From positions 124,001 through 188,000 of the forward strand of contig NZ_OCNH01000005.1 in the NCBI RefSeq assembly GCF_900230225.1: 64,000 nucleotides of DNA, in the 5' to 3' direction. This document shows positions 24,539 through 34,255 of this stretch, piece after piece. A model generated the notes under the pieces. The model had not been told where the DNA came from, made no database searches, and saw only the letters and a list, made by a program, of their open reading frames with translations. The DNA comes from Spirosoma fluviale. Its GTDB lineage: Bacteria; Bacteroidota; Bacteroidia; Cytophagales; Spirosomataceae. A program made the position numbers and the translations under genes. Position 1 is the stretch's first letter, and every line of letters begins with the position of its first letter.

Positions 24539-27500
24539 TTAAAAACCAAGTTGAAGGCCTACCATGAAGGTGCGGGCCTGCGGAAACTGTCCGTAATCGA
24601 TACCGTTAGTCAGCGTTGGGTTGGTGTTGCTGGTTCGCGAGCCAACTTCGGGGTCGTAGCCGGTATATTTGGTGAACGTCAGCAGGTTGGTCGACGCTAC
24701 ATAAATCCGCGCCCGGCTCAGGGTTCCACGAGAAAACGTCTGTAAAGCACCCGCTGGTATCGAATAGCCAATGCTCAGGTTTTTCAGCCGTAAATAGGAG
24801 CCATCTTCAATAAACCGGTCCGAAGTGCGCGAGTTGCCATTGGGGTCGCCATCGACGGCACGGGGTACGTCCGTGACCGTATTGGTTGGTGTCCAGGCCC
24901 GCAGCACATCCGTGCCAGCGTTGAACAACCGGAGCATACCCTGCTCAAGAACTTTTACGCCGTTGTAAATTTTGTTACCCTGCACACCCTGAAAAAACAG
25001 CGACATATCGAAGCCCCGGTAATTGGCCGACAGGTTCAGGCCATACGTGAACTTGGGCAGGAAGCTGCCCAGATTGACCCGGTCGCTAGCGTCAATTCGG
25101 CCATCGCCATTTGCATCAACAAAGCGAAGGTCGCCGGGCGCAGCGTTATCCTGCGTTGGGGCCGCTTTGATTTCGTCGGCGTTCTGGAAAATACCCGCTA
25201 CCCGCCAGCCGTAGAAATATTGAATTGGCTGACCGGCTTCGGTGCGGGTAATGTCAAATCCGCCGTAATCGGCATTAGCACCATTGAGCAGGGGCGAAAC
25301 GGTGGGTCCGAGGCTCAGCACTTTATTGTTAATAAAGCTAATGTTGCCCGATGCGTTGAACCGCAGCGCGCCCTTCGTTTTGTTGTAGCCGAGTTGCATT
25401 TCGACACCCGTATTTCGCATACTGCCCACGTTGACAATGGGGGATTGCGAGTAGCCAATGGAGGGTGCAATAGGTTGGTTCAGGATCAGCCCGTCCGTGT
25501 TTCGCTGGTAAACTTCAGCCGAGAGGGTGATGCTATTGTTGAATAATCCCAGGTCGAGCCCAACGTTGCTCATCTTCGTAACTTCCCACCGAAGGTCGGT
25601 GTTGCCCAGACGGTCAAAGTACGTTCCCTGCGAGCGGTCGCCCCCGATGATGGCGTTGGTATTCTGCGAAACGGCCACCTGCCAGGAGTAATCGCCGATG
25701 CCGTTGAAGCCCATGGTACCGTAGCTGGCACGAAGTTTCAACTCCGAAATGGCGGGTACATTTTTCAGGAACGCTTCTTCGCTGATTCGCCAGCCTGCCG
25801 ATACCGATGGAAAATTCCCCCATTTGTTGCCCGGTGCAAACCGCGACGAGCCATCCCGCCGGAACGATGCACCCAAGAGATACTTGCCCGCGTATTCGTA
25901 ATTAAGGCGCCCCAGATACGACAGCAGCACGTTTTGAGAGCGGGTGCCGTTTAAACCCGCGCTCGTACTGATCACGGCACTTAACTCGCGGATGGTATTG
26001 GATGCCGCCTGCCCCGTACCCACTATCTGAAGGCTGTTACCCGCCTGTCGTTCGGCCACAGCTACCACGTTTAAACTATGCTTGCCAAAGGTTTTCTCGT
26101 AGGTCAACTGGTTAGAAATCAAGGGCGATGAGTACGTCAGCCGGTCGTCGGAAATGTTGGCCAGTGCCCGGGCGTTGAAACTCTCGCTATAGATCGGCAG
26201 GAATGAAAAAGTGCGTGCCGTTACGTAGTCTATACCTCCGCGCAGCCGGTATGTTAGACCATCAATGAGTTTAACGTCAACATAGGCGCTTCCCAGAATT
26301 TTCATACGCTGCGTGTTGCTCTGGTCCTGTAGTGCCGCACGAACCGGGTTTTGGGGGTCGGAACCGTCCGAGCCGTCTGGCCCACGGTAGCCACCCACCA
26401 GATTAGGGTCTTCAATGGGCATGTAGGGTGTCATGCGGATCATGTTCTGCACCTGAGTCCGGCCGCCGGCGCTTACTTCGTTGAGCTTATCGTCGTACGA
26501 GATGGTCAGCGTTTGGCCGAATGAAAAGCGCTTGCTAATGGTGTGGTCGGAGTTGATGCGGAAGTTGCCGCGCTTGTACCCTGTACCGATCATAATCCCC
26601 TGCTGATTGAAATAACCAACGGACGAATAGAACCGCGACTTTTCATTACCACCTGACAACTGCACGCTGTGCTGCGTAATGGGTGCAGCCTGGAACACGG
26701 CCTTCTGCCAGTCTGTATCCGTTTGGGCATACGTTTGTGATGCACTGGCGTAAATGGGCTGATTCAGGTTACCGAACCGCGTTGGTACTGGCTGACCAGC
26801 ATTGGTTCGGAGAGCTGTTCCATACTGGATGTACTCGTCCCGATTCAACAAGTCGAGTTGACGCCAAGCGCTTTGTGTGCCTACGTAGCCATCGTAATTA
26901 ACGTGCAGTTTACCATCGCTGGTACCTTTTTTAGTGGTTACGATGATAACGCCATTGGCGGCCCGTGATCCGTAGATAGCCGCCGAGGAGGCATCCTTCA
27001 ATACATCGACGGACTCGATGTCGCGGGTGTCGAAGTTATTCAGATCGCTCGTTGGGAAGCCGTCGATAACATACAGGGGGTTGGCTGCATAGTTGATCGA
27101 GCCTATTCCCCGGATACGCACAATGGGCGTTTCGCCGGGGGAGCCGTTACTCACGACCGTTACACCCGGTACGCGTCCCTGAATGGCCTGTTCTACACTC
27201 GGTACGGGTAATTGCGTGACTTCCTGCGCCGATACCGACGAGATAGCACCCGTTACAGACGCCCGTTTCTGGGTTCCGTACCCGACAACTACCACTTCGC
27301 TGATGGATTTTACATCGTCCAGCAGGGTAATGTTAATGCGACTTCGGTTAGCTACGGCTACCTCCTGCGAGGCATAGCCCACAAAACTGAACACCAGCAC
27401 CGCGTTGTTTGGGGCATTCAAATTGTATTCTCCTTCTACGTTTGTGGTGGTGCCCCGCGTGGTGCCTTTGATAACGACACTCACCCCCGGAATCCCCTGC

Positions 27501-28033
27501 CCGTTTTTGTCGAGCACTTTGCCCGTGATGTCGGCCAGGGGCTGGGCCGATGTGGTAGACCACCCGATGCGTTCCAGTTTGTCGATGGTCCGGTCGGGTA
27601 ATCTTACGGCTTCGGTCGATGGATCGGTGGTGGTTTTGGTTTCGATCTGTTCGATTTTACGAAAAAGCCGCGTACTTTTTTCCTTTTCCGGAACAATAGC
27701 GTAAAAGCGGGGCTGCACCTTTCGGTACGTCAGCCCAGTGCTGGTCAGCAAATTGGCGAGTTCTGTTTCCAGATTCAGATTGCGCTGATTAACCATCAAC
27801 ACTTTAGTGTTAACCAGGTTGGTTGGGTAAATAAATGAAACGCTGTAGTGCTGTTCAAGCTCACTTAACGCACTTTTCAACGTAATCAGGCGCGTGTCTG
27901 TTGGTTGCTTTTGATAGGAAGTGAACCGACTGCTGGAAGCCACAAGCTGGGCCCGGGTCGGTAGTATTCCAATCAACAGCAATGAACCAAGCGCAATTAA
28001 TTGTTTAGTCATGGCAGTAAGAGGTTGCGTCAT
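24539..28033 (-). CDS. SusC/RagA-type TonB-dependent transporter with STN domain
   Basis: 1164 residues. The signal peptide (cleavage near PTRAQ) is followed by an STN domain at about 50-115, a CarboxypepD_reg-like domain (about 165-240, DITGKVLDKNGQGIPGVSV), the SusC signature SEVVVVGYGTQKR, a plug (VRIRGIGSINYAANPLYVIDG, then YGSRAANGVIIVTTKKG) and the large barrel. The STN domain normally signals to the FecR anti-sigma factor. The ATG at 28033 overlaps the FecR stop as ATGA, supporting this start and translational coupling. Confidence 0.95.
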   Translation of the reverse strand: MTQPLTAMTKQLIALGSLLLIGILPTRAQLVASSSRFTSYQKQPTDTRLITLKSALSELEQHYSVSFIYPTNLVNTKVLMVNQRNLNLETELANLLTSTGLTYRKVQPRFYAIVPEKEKSTRLFRKIEQIETKTTTDPSTEAVRLPDRTIDKLERIGWSTTSAQPLADITGKVLDKNGQGIPGVSVVIKGTTRGTTTNVEGEYNLNAPNNAVLVFSFVGYASQEVAVANRSRINITLLDDVKSISEVVVVGYGTQKRASVTGAISSVSAQEVTQLPVPSVEQAIQGRVPGVTVVSNGSPGETPIVRIRGIGSINYAANPLYVIDGFPTSDLNNFDTRDIESVDVLKDASSAAIYGSRAANGVIIVTTKKGTSDGKLHVNYDGYVGTQSAWRQLDLLNRDEYIQYGTALRTNAGQPVPTRFGNLNQPIYASASQTYAQTDTDWQKAVFQAAPITQHSVQLSGGNEKSRFYSSVGYFNQQGIMIGTGYKRGNFRINSDHTISKRFSFGQTLTISYDDKLNEVSAGGRTQVQNMIRMTPYMPIEDPNLVGGYRGPDGSDGSDPQNPVRAALQDQSNTQRMKILGSAYVDVKLIDGLTYRLRGGIDYVTARTFSFLPIYSESFNARALANISDDRLTYSSPLISNQLTYEKTFGKHSLNVVAVAERQAGNSLQIVGTGQAASNTIRELSAVISTSAGLNGTRSQNVLLSYLGRLNYEYAGKYLLGASFRRDGSSRFAPGNKWGNFPSVSAGWRISEEAFLKNVPAISELKLRASYGTMGFNGIGDYSWQVAVSQNTNAIIGGDRSQGTYFDRLGNTDLRWEVTKMSNVGLDLGLFNNSITLSAEVYQRNTDGLILNQPIAPSIGYSQSPIVNVGSMRNTGVEMQLGYNKTKGALRFNASGNISFINNKVLSLGPTVSPLLNGANADYGGFDITRTEAGQPIQYFYGWRVAGIFQNADEIKAAPTQDNAAPGDLRFVDANGDGRIDASDRVNLGSFLPKFTYGLNLSANYRGFDMSLFFQGVQGNKIYNGVKVLEQGMLRLFNAGTDVLRAWTPTNTVTDVPRAVDGDPNGNSRTSDRFIEDGSYLRLKNLSIGYSIPAGALQTFSRGTLSRARIYVASTNLLTFTKYTGYDPEVGSRTSNTNPTLTNGIDYGQFPQARTFMVGLQLGF

Positions 28034-29022
28034 TGTATAATAATCTGATTTGATTGTTGAGTAATATGCAGGTCGAATAAAGTGGTAAGGCCGTTGAGTA
28101 TTGTTTGCATAGATTGATTGGGGATAGTTCCAGAGATTGTTTGCCGCTGAAGGGCTGGGTCGGTAATAATCACCTTCACGCCATAGGTATCTTCCAGCAT
28201 CTGCGCGACCTCCTGCAGGGTGGTGCCATCGAATGTCAGCTTTCCAGACTGCCAGGCCGACTGCGCGGCCGCATCGACGTGTTTGCGGTAATAGACTTTC
28301 GCTTTCACATCGGCATAAAACAAATCGCCGGGGCGCATAACCAGCTTTTCTTTGGCCTGTTCGCCAACATCAAGCCGGATTTTACCCGTATTCAGTACCA
28401 CCTTAGCCCGCGCTTGCCGGGCCATCACGTTAAACTGAGTACCGAGCACTTCGATGTTCAGTTTGTTAGGCAGGTGGACTACAAACCGTTCGTGATTTTG
28501 TTTGTGGGTCACCCGAAAATAACCTTCCCCGTCGAGCCATACTTCACGGGTCTGGTGGCTGGCCCAGCGGGGCGCATACCGTAAACGGCTGTTGCCATTC
28601 AGGGTAACCGTTGAGCCGTCGGGCAAAGTCAGCGTCGACATTTTGCCGAAGGCCGTCTGGCGAACGAGGTCGTCGGGATACCACTGCCGATAGGCCATAA
28701 ATGCGCCCGTTGCCAGCAGGATAAAACCTGCCAGCGCAGCGGCCCAACGCAGCGGTCGTGCCCAGGTCGTGAGTTGTCGAACGGGTATTTCAGTTGGTGT
28801 TGTAGCGGGTTCCATTCGCCCACGAATGGCGTTTAGCATTCGTTCGGCATCGGGTGCCGGAACAATAGCCGGTGCCAGCCAGGCTAGTTCGTCAAACTGG
28901 GCGTCGAGCCGGGTTTGTAAATACGTCTGACCAGCCTCTGTATTGAACCAGTCCAGCACGCGCCGGGCTTCGTCGGGTGTGACCTGATTAGCAAAATAGC
29001 GTTGAAGTAGTTGTTCTGTCAT
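28030..29022 (-). CDS. FecR family anti-sigma factor
   Basis: 330 residues. The N-terminal cytoplasmic part includes DUF4880-like TPDEARRVLDWFNTE, a membrane helix lies near 93-112 (LRWAAALAGFILLATGAFMAY), then the periplasmic FecR domain (FGKMSTLTLPDGSTVTLNGNSRL) and a C-terminal DUF4974-like STN-related domain (LEDTYGVKVIITDPALQ). It holds the adjacent ECF sigma factor until SusC signals ligand. The ATGA overlap with SusC shows coupled translation. Confidence 0.95.
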   Translation of the reverse strand: MTEQLLQRYFANQVTPDEARRVLDWFNTEAGQTYLQTRLDAQFDELAWLAPAIVPAPDAERMLNAIRGRMEPATTPTEIPVRQLTTWARPLRWAAALAGFILLATGAFMAYRQWYPDDLVRQTAFGKMSTLTLPDGSTVTLNGNSRLRYAPRWASHQTREVWLDGEGYFRVTHKQNHERFVVHLPNKLNIEVLGTQFNVMARQARAKVVLNTGKIRLDVGEQAKEKLVMRPGDLFYADVKAKVYYRKHVDAAAQSAWQSGKLTFDGTTLQEVAQMLEDTYGVKVIITDPALQRQTISGTIPNQSMQTILNGLTTLFDLHITQQSNQIIIQ

Positions 29023-29100
29023 GGGTATAGGAATGCTATGTGCTACCTATACACCACCCGGTAAGGAAAGTATTATCGGAAAGAAAAAAATAATTCAGGA

Positions 29101-29691
29101 TTAACTGCAAAAAGCAGCCATGATGAGGAGCATCGCTTCAATACCCGCGTGTTGACGCAGATAGTCGCGGAGGAACCGGCAGGCCTGGTAATACTGCACC
29201 TTGACCGTATTGATGGAAATATGGAGTTTAGACGCTACCTCCTCGTTGGATAAACCCTGCTCGGATCGGAGGGTGAAAACCAGCCGCCGTTGGGCCGAAA
29301 GCTTACGCAGCCCTTCCCGAAAAACGGAGCTGTATTCGTTAAGCAGGAGGGTTTCTTCGGTGGTGGTGTCGGTATCAGATTGGCTTACCTGGTGCGTAAT
29401 GTGCCGCAAAATGGCCCGCTTGTTGTCCCGAATACTGTTTAAGACCTGATGCCGCATGGCGGTAGCCAGGTAGCTCCGAACGGATTGCAATTCGTCCAGT
29501 TGAGAACGGTTCACCCATAATTTAAGGTAGATTTCCTGAAGGGCATCTTCAGCCAGCGCGGGGTCCTTTACGTATTGAACAGCAATGCTATACAGATAAT
29601 GGTAGTACCGTCGAAACAACGTTTCGAACGCTACTTCATCATCTTGTTTGAGACGAATCACTAAATCCTTATCCGTCAGTTCCATATCCAT
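29101..29691 (-). CDS. ECF RNA polymerase sigma factor of the SusCD locus
   Basis: 196 residues from ATG at 29691 (another ATG at 29685; an in-frame TTG at 29724 is less likely). Sigma-70 region 2 is FETLFRRYYHYLYSIAVQYV with DALQEIYLKLW, and region 4 is LSAQRRLVFTLRSEQGLSNEEVASKLHISINTVKVQY. Its partner is FecR, 78 bases downstream, so it should turn on susC and the rest of the operon when ligand binds. A promoter for it is at 29752-29759. Confidence 0.93.
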   Translation of the reverse strand: MDMELTDKDLVIRLKQDDEVAFETLFRRYYHYLYSIAVQYVKDPALAEDALQEIYLKLWVNRSQLDELQSVRSYLATAMRHQVLNSIRDNKRAILRHITHQVSQSDTDTTTEETLLLNEYSSVFREGLRKLSAQRRLVFTLRSEQGLSNEEVASKLHISINTVKVQYYQACRFLRDYLRQHAGIEAMLLIMAAFCS

Positions 29692-29751
29692 TTTTCTCAA
29701 GGATCTGCCAGCGACAGTGGTCAAACGCTAAATTTGAACTATCTCCATTAA

Positions 29752-29759
29752 CAAATGTA
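29752..29759 (-). promoter_or_regulatory. -7 box of the ECF sigma factor gene
   Basis: Complement reads TACATTTG, with a TTTTC about 20 bases further upstream as a -33-like element. The divergent acylase gene starts at 29854. Confidence 0.5.
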
Positions 29760-29853
29760 AAAAAGAATTACCCTCGTTAGGAAAAGAATAGTTTTTATTT
29801 GCTGTATGCAATTATGAACTTGCATTTCTAATACCCCCGTTGCTTATTTTATT

Positions 29854-32280
29854 ATGCGCTACACAAAAGCAGTTATTGTTTCATTACTTACAATCGCACT
29901 TATTTGGGCACTTAACCGGTCGTGGGGCAGCGTTCCGGCCTTTGCCCCGCTGCTCAGCCCGTTTGTTGGCTTCTGGCAAAATGCCGAATCGGTTAATAAT
30001 GCCGATGAAGAGATTACACTTAATGGGACCAAAGCACCCGTTACGGTCATTTTTGACGATTTAGCCATTCCACACGTTTTTGCGCAAAATGACGCCGACG
30101 CTTATTTCGCGCAGGGCTACCTGACCGCCCGCGACCGGCTTTGGCAGATGGAGTTCCAAACCCACGCAGCAGCCGGGCGCGTTTCGGAACTGGTTGGGGA
30201 TAAAGCCCTGGAGCTGGACCGCTATAATCGTCACCTGGGCATGGGATTCGGGGCCGAAAAATCTCTCAAAGAGTTAATGAAAGATTCGCGCACACGCGAA
30301 CAAGTTGAATCGTACACAGCTGGTATCAATGCCTATATAAAGCAGCTCTCTCCGGCTCATTATCCGCTTGAGTACAAATTACTGGGTTACGCCCCCGAGC
30401 CCTGGCAGCCCATCAAGTGTGCCTACTTCCTCAAATACATGTCGGGTGTACTGGCCCTCGGTGCCGATGACCTGAACATGAGCAATGTGCTGAAAAAATA
30501 CGGCACGGTCGTTACCAGCGATCTTTTTCCGGACTATCCCTTTCGCGAAGACCCCATCATTCCAGCCGGAACGAAGTGGGATTTCGCCCCGGTTAAAATT
30601 CCGGATGTTCCGGCTAATCCATTCCCCGATACGAAACCGCTGGCCATGAACTGGCCCGAACACGACCCGGCCATTGGCAGCAACAACTGGGCCGTTGGTC
30701 CGCAGAAATCAGCGACAGGTTACCCAATTCTGGCCAACGACCCTCACCTGACGCTTAGTTTACCGTCGATCTGGTACCAGATTCAACTGGTTACGCCAAC
30801 CATGAACGTGTATGGAGCCTCAATGCCGGGCTCACCGGGGGTAATTATTGGGTTCAATAAACAGATCGCCTGGGGCGTAACCAACGTTGGTGCCGATGTA
30901 TTGGATTTCTACCAGATTCGGTTCAAAGACGCTTCCCGGCGTGAGTATTGGCACGACAACAGGTGGAAGCCGATAACTCGTCGGTTGGAGGTGATCAAAG
31001 TAAAGGGACGTGCCGATGTGATTGATACTGTTTTATATACGCATCATGGTCCAATTATGTACGAAGTGGGCCAGAAGCCGTTCGCGAAAAACGTTCCGGT
31101 GGGGTATGCCGCCCGCTGGATCGCCCACGAAGCGTCTAATGATTTTCTGACGTATTATTTACTCGACCGCGCCAAAAACCACGACGATTACCGAAAAGCG
31201 TTGAGTTATTACGGTGCTCCAGCTCAGAATTTCGTCTTTGCCGATGTTGCTAAGGACATTGCTATTTCGCCAAACGGCCGGTTTCCATTAAAGTGGAAAG
31301 ATCAGGGCAAGTTCTTGCTCGATGGCACAAACCCCGCCCACGACTGGCAGGGCTGGATTCCGGCGGCCCATAACCCACACGTTAAAAACCCGCCCAGAAG
31401 TTTTGTCAGCTCGGCCAATCAATCATCAACCGACCCTGCTTATCCGTATTACATCAACTGGCAATTTGGCTCTTATGAGCGGGGTGCCCGGATCAATCAA
31501 CGCCTGACGGCTATGCAAGGGGCCACACCCGACAGCCTGCGTGTCTTGCAGAATGACAATCGGAATTTGCGGGCTGCTGATGCGCTTCCCGTTCTTCTGC
31601 CTTATATGCAGGAGAAGATCTTATCCGGCGAGCAAACCAAAGCACTGGCTATCATTAAAACCTGGCGGTACAATAATGACGTCGCGGAGGTAGCCCCAAC
31701 CATTTTTACAGAGTGGATGCGTCAATACATGGAGGGTGTGTGGCAAGATGATTTCCCGAGCAATGACACTACTACGCTTCGCTACCCCAGCTTTGACCGG
31801 ACGCTCCAACTTGTCGAAAAAGAACCGACGGCTCATTGGTTCGATAATCTAACAACGCCCACCCAAGAAACAATCGGTAGTGTATTGACCAAGTCATTTC
31901 AGTCAACCATCGATTCACTGACCCGCAAACATGGTCCAATAGGGGATTCGTGGCAGTGGGGCAAGCACAAAGCGACACGTATCGGACACCTGGCTCGGTT
32001 GGATGCCCTGAGCGCACTGAATGTGCAGATTGGGGGCGGGGCTGGTATCGTTAACGCCACTACCGAGCGTACCGGTCCGTCGTGGCGGATGGTGGTGGCT
32101 CTGGGGCCAACACCCAAAGCGTACGGTGTGTATCCGGGTGGGCAATCGGGCAATCCGGGTAGCCCGTACTACCTGAATATGCTCGAAACCTGGCGAACGG
32201 GTCAACTCAATGAGTTGCTTTTTCTGCAAACCCCGCAGGATAAAAACTCAAGATTAAAACGGAAGGTGACGCTGAAATAA
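29854..32280 (+). CDS. Penicillin acylase family protein (Ntn hydrolase)
   Basis: 808 residues. An N-terminal hydrophobic segment (7-20) serves as a signal or anchor. The alpha chain region includes DDLAIPHVFAQNDADAYFAQGYLTARDRLWQME. The nucleophile is Ser276 in AIGSNNWAV, where Gly-Ser autocleavage gives the beta chain and frees the N-terminal Ser. The beta chain holds NDPHLTLSLPSIWYQIQL and the usual C-terminal GQSGNPGSPYYLNM. Substrates in this family include beta-lactam side chains, acyl-homoserine lactones and other amides; the true one is unknown. Divergent from the sigma gene. Confidence 0.92.
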   Translation: MRYTKAVIVSLLTIALIWALNRSWGSVPAFAPLLSPFVGFWQNAESVNNADEEITLNGTKAPVTVIFDDLAIPHVFAQNDADAYFAQGYLTARDRLWQMEFQTHAAAGRVSELVGDKALELDRYNRHLGMGFGAEKSLKELMKDSRTREQVESYTAGINAYIKQLSPAHYPLEYKLLGYAPEPWQPIKCAYFLKYMSGVLALGADDLNMSNVLKKYGTVVTSDLFPDYPFREDPIIPAGTKWDFAPVKIPDVPANPFPDTKPLAMNWPEHDPAIGSNNWAVGPQKSATGYPILANDPHLTLSLPSIWYQIQLVTPTMNVYGASMPGSPGVIIGFNKQIAWGVTNVGADVLDFYQIRFKDASRREYWHDNRWKPITRRLEVIKVKGRADVIDTVLYTHHGPIMYEVGQKPFAKNVPVGYAARWIAHEASNDFLTYYLLDRAKNHDDYRKALSYYGAPAQNFVFADVAKDIAISPNGRFPLKWKDQGKFLLDGTNPAHDWQGWIPAAHNPHVKNPPRSFVSSANQSSTDPAYPYYINWQFGSYERGARINQRLTAMQGATPDSLRVLQNDNRNLRAADALPVLLPYMQEKILSGEQTKALAIIKTWRYNNDVAEVAPTIFTEWMRQYMEGVWQDDFPSNDTTTLRYPSFDRTLQLVEKEPTAHWFDNLTTPTQETIGSVLTKSFQSTIDSLTRKHGPIGDSWQWGKHKATRIGHLARLDALSALNVQIGGGAGIVNATTERTGPSWRMVVALGPTPKAYGVYPGGQSGNPGSPYYLNMLETWRTGQLNELLFLQTPQDKNSRLKRKVTLK

Positions 32281-32338
32281 CCAAGTCGTAGACCTATCCA
32301 AATAAATATATAAATAGGGCTTCATCTGCCTGCATACA

Positions 32339-32680
32339 ATGATTGAACTCATTCTTATTGCTATTCTGAGTCTGTTGGCTCAACTTTTTCTTCCCTGGTG
32401 GAGCCTTGCTATTGTTGCTTTTAGTATTTGCTTCTGGCGCAGCCAACGTGCCGGTGGGGCCTTTTTACAGGGGTTCGTGGGTGTAGGGGTTGTGTGGCTA
32501 GGCTACGCCCTACTAGTTCATACACAAACCGATGGCATCTTTATCGGACGCATGAGTGAACTGCTTTTCAAAACAAACACCAACGTGCTTCCCTTGCTGG
32601 TCGTTACCCTATTAAGTGGCCTTGTAGGCGGCTTGGCAGGCTTATCAGGTTTTCTGGTTAAAAAGGCAACGGCAAATTAA
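32339..32680 (+). CDS. Small hypothetical membrane protein
   Basis: 113 residues with four hydrophobic segments at about 2-20, 21-36, 41-60 and 82-107. The sequence is Gly/Leu-rich and no family was recognised. It sits 58 bases after the acylase gene and before the OmpH gene with its own promoter, so co-transcription with the acylase is likely. Confidence 0.65.
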   Translation: MIELILIAILSLLAQLFLPWWSLAIVAFSICFWRSQRAGGAFLQGFVGVGVVWLGYALLVHTQTDGIFIGRMSELLFKTNTNVLPLLVVTLLSGLVGGLAGLSGFLVKKATAN

Positions 32681-32731
32681 TCCGTTCGGATCACTACCGC
32701 TTAATCTGGTTCTTAATTCGATAAATCCCTC

Positions 32732-32739
32732 TACCTTTG
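32732..32739 (+). promoter_or_regulatory. -7 box of the OmpH gene
   Basis: TACCTTTG is a full TAnnTTTG match 35 bases before the GTG start at 32774. A TGGT at 32707-32710 is a weak -33. Confidence 0.5.
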
Positions 32740-32773
32740 TACTATAAACTGTTAACTAACTGATTCATTTCCT

Positions 32774-33370
32774 GTGAAGAATGCCTCATTAATTCTGAAC
32801 GTCGTCCTGACGATTGCCGTAGCTGTACTATACTACCTACATTTTAAAGGCCCCCAGGCAGAAGCTGACTCTGCCGTAAAAGCACCTGTAGAAGCCAAAG
32901 GCCGGGCTATTGTCTATGTAAACGTTGACTCGCTGCTAACCAAATACGATTACTTTAAAGACACGCAGAAAGTTCTTGAGAGCAAGCGTTTCCAGTTGGA
33001 AAACGATCTGGCTGCCAAAGGCCGGAATTTACAGAATAAAGTGGCTTTCTTTCAGCAACGTGCTGCTACCATGACGCAGGAGCAGGGCCGTGCTACCGAA
33101 GCATCGCTTCAGAAAGAACAGCAGGATATTCTGGCCTTTCGGGAGCGTGCCGCACAGGGTCTTGCCAGCGAAGAACAGGACAAGAACAAGCAGTTGTATG
33201 ACCAGATCTACGACTACCTCAAAAAAGAGAATGCTACCAACAAATATGAATTTGTGCTGGGCTACACAAAAGGTGGCGGTATCCTGTTCGCCGACCCATC
33301 CGGCGACCGCACCAGCAAAATTCTGGCCGGTCTGAACAAAGAATACCAGGCGAAGCAAACTAAGAAGTAA
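32774..33370 (+). CDS. OmpH/Skp family periplasmic chaperone
   Basis: 198 residues. It starts with GTG at 32774; the N-terminal segment LILNVVLTIAVAVLYYLHF is a signal or anchor, then the body is a long coiled coil rich in Lys/Glu/Gln with IVYVNVDSLLTKYDYFKDTQKVLE at its start. The Skp family holds unfolded outer-membrane proteins in a tentacle-shaped trimer. C-terminal EFVLGYTKGGGILFADP is typical for Bacteroidota members. It ends near a hairpin terminator at 33401. Confidence 0.9.
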   Translation: MKNASLILNVVLTIAVAVLYYLHFKGPQAEADSAVKAPVEAKGRAIVYVNVDSLLTKYDYFKDTQKVLESKRFQLENDLAAKGRNLQNKVAFFQQRAATMTQEQGRATEASLQKEQQDILAFRERAAQGLASEEQDKNKQLYDQIYDYLKKENATNKYEFVLGYTKGGGILFADPSGDRTSKILAGLNKEYQAKQTKK

Positions 33371-33400
33371 ATCTTCCTGCCTCTTAAGCAGGTATCGATC

Positions 33401-33443
33401 CATCCGGCTACTAAGCGAGAGTTTAGTAGCCGGATGTGCTTTT
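33401..33443 (+). terminator. Terminator of the OmpH gene
   Basis: CATCCGGCTACTAA (33401-33414) pairs exactly with 33423-33436 around an 8-base loop, followed by TGC and seven T. A smaller CCTGC/GCAGG hairpin precedes it. Confidence 0.9.
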
Positions 33444-33519
33444 TTTGTGGTCAGACAAACCTCTCTCACTTTTCGGATGTTCATGGTCTTACCAAGTTAC
33501 CTTTATGTTTCAATTATGG

Positions 33520-33598
33520 ATGTATGACGTACCCACGGGTTTCAACCCGTGTTCTTGAAAAATAAACACGGGTTGAAACCCGTGGGTACGTTATACAT
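33520..33598. repeat. Nested palindromic repeat upstream of smpB
   Basis: Arms 33520-33553 and 33565-33598 pair over 34 bases with one mismatch around an 11-base loop. Each arm contains its own palindrome ACGGGTTTCAACCCGT, so each can also fold on itself. It ends 20 bases before the smpB start. No T-run follows, so it is unlike a plain terminator. Confidence 0.85.
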
Positions 33599-33618
33599 CA
33601 CATATCCTACATCAGTAC

Positions 33619-34080
33619 ATGGCTACCGCTTCTATTGTTAAACAAGTTGATATCCGAAACCGACGGGCTTCGTTTGAGTATTCGTTTCTGGAAACCTATA
33701 CCGCTGGTATTGTCTTGACGGGTACAGAAATAAAATCCGTTCGGCAGGGTAAAGTGAACTTGCAGGACGCTTACTGCCTGATTCATGGCGATGAACTGTT
33801 TATTCGTCAGATGAGCATATCCATTTATACCGAAGGAACGCACTACAACCACGAACCCCTCCGCGACCGGAAACTGTTGCTGACAAAGCGCGAAATCCGG
33901 CGACTTGCCGAGAAACTGAAAGATCAGGGGCTCACTATCGTACCCATCCGTATGTTCACGAGCGAACGCGGGTTTGCCAAAGTCGATATTGCCTTGGCGA
34001 AAGGGAAGAAATTGTACGATAAGCGTGACAGTATCAAAGAACGTGATGTAGAACGGGAGATGCAACGGGAACGATATTAA
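33619..34080 (+). CDS. smpB: SsrA-binding protein SmpB
   Basis: 153 residues. Nucleic-acid-binding OB-like core: NRRASFEYSFLETYTAGIVLTGTEIKSVRQGKVNLQDAY with the conserved GTEIKSVR, later KLLLTKREIRRL and LTIVPIRMF. The C-terminal tail KRDSIKERDVEREMQRE is the basic helix that reads the decoding centre. SmpB carries tmRNA to stalled ribosomes. It directly follows the palindrome at 33520; the tmRNA gene itself is not in this window. Confidence 0.97.
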   Translation: MATASIVKQVDIRNRRASFEYSFLETYTAGIVLTGTEIKSVRQGKVNLQDAYCLIHGDELFIRQMSISIYTEGTHYNHEPLRDRKLLLTKREIRRLAEKLKDQGLTIVPIRMFTSERGFAKVDIALAKGKKLYDKRDSIKERDVEREMQRERY

Positions 34081-34103
34081 CCGTGATCTGTATCAAAAAA
34101 TAG

Positions 34104-34111
34104 TAGTTTTG
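34104..34111 (+). promoter_or_regulatory. Possible -7 box for the HNH gene
   Basis: TAGTTTTG matches TAnnTTTG. It would give a leader of about 140 bases before ATG at 34256. No clear -33. Confidence 0.3.
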
Positions 34112-34255
34112 TAGAGTAATAGAGTACCATTCCTTTCACTGGTGTTGTGTGTTGCTCCTTTTGTCTATTTATTACTTCGTTAATTTTTATCATAGCTATT
34201 GTCGTTATGTGGATAACTCTGTAACTTGCTACCGTACAGAGGCTCTAAACGCGAT

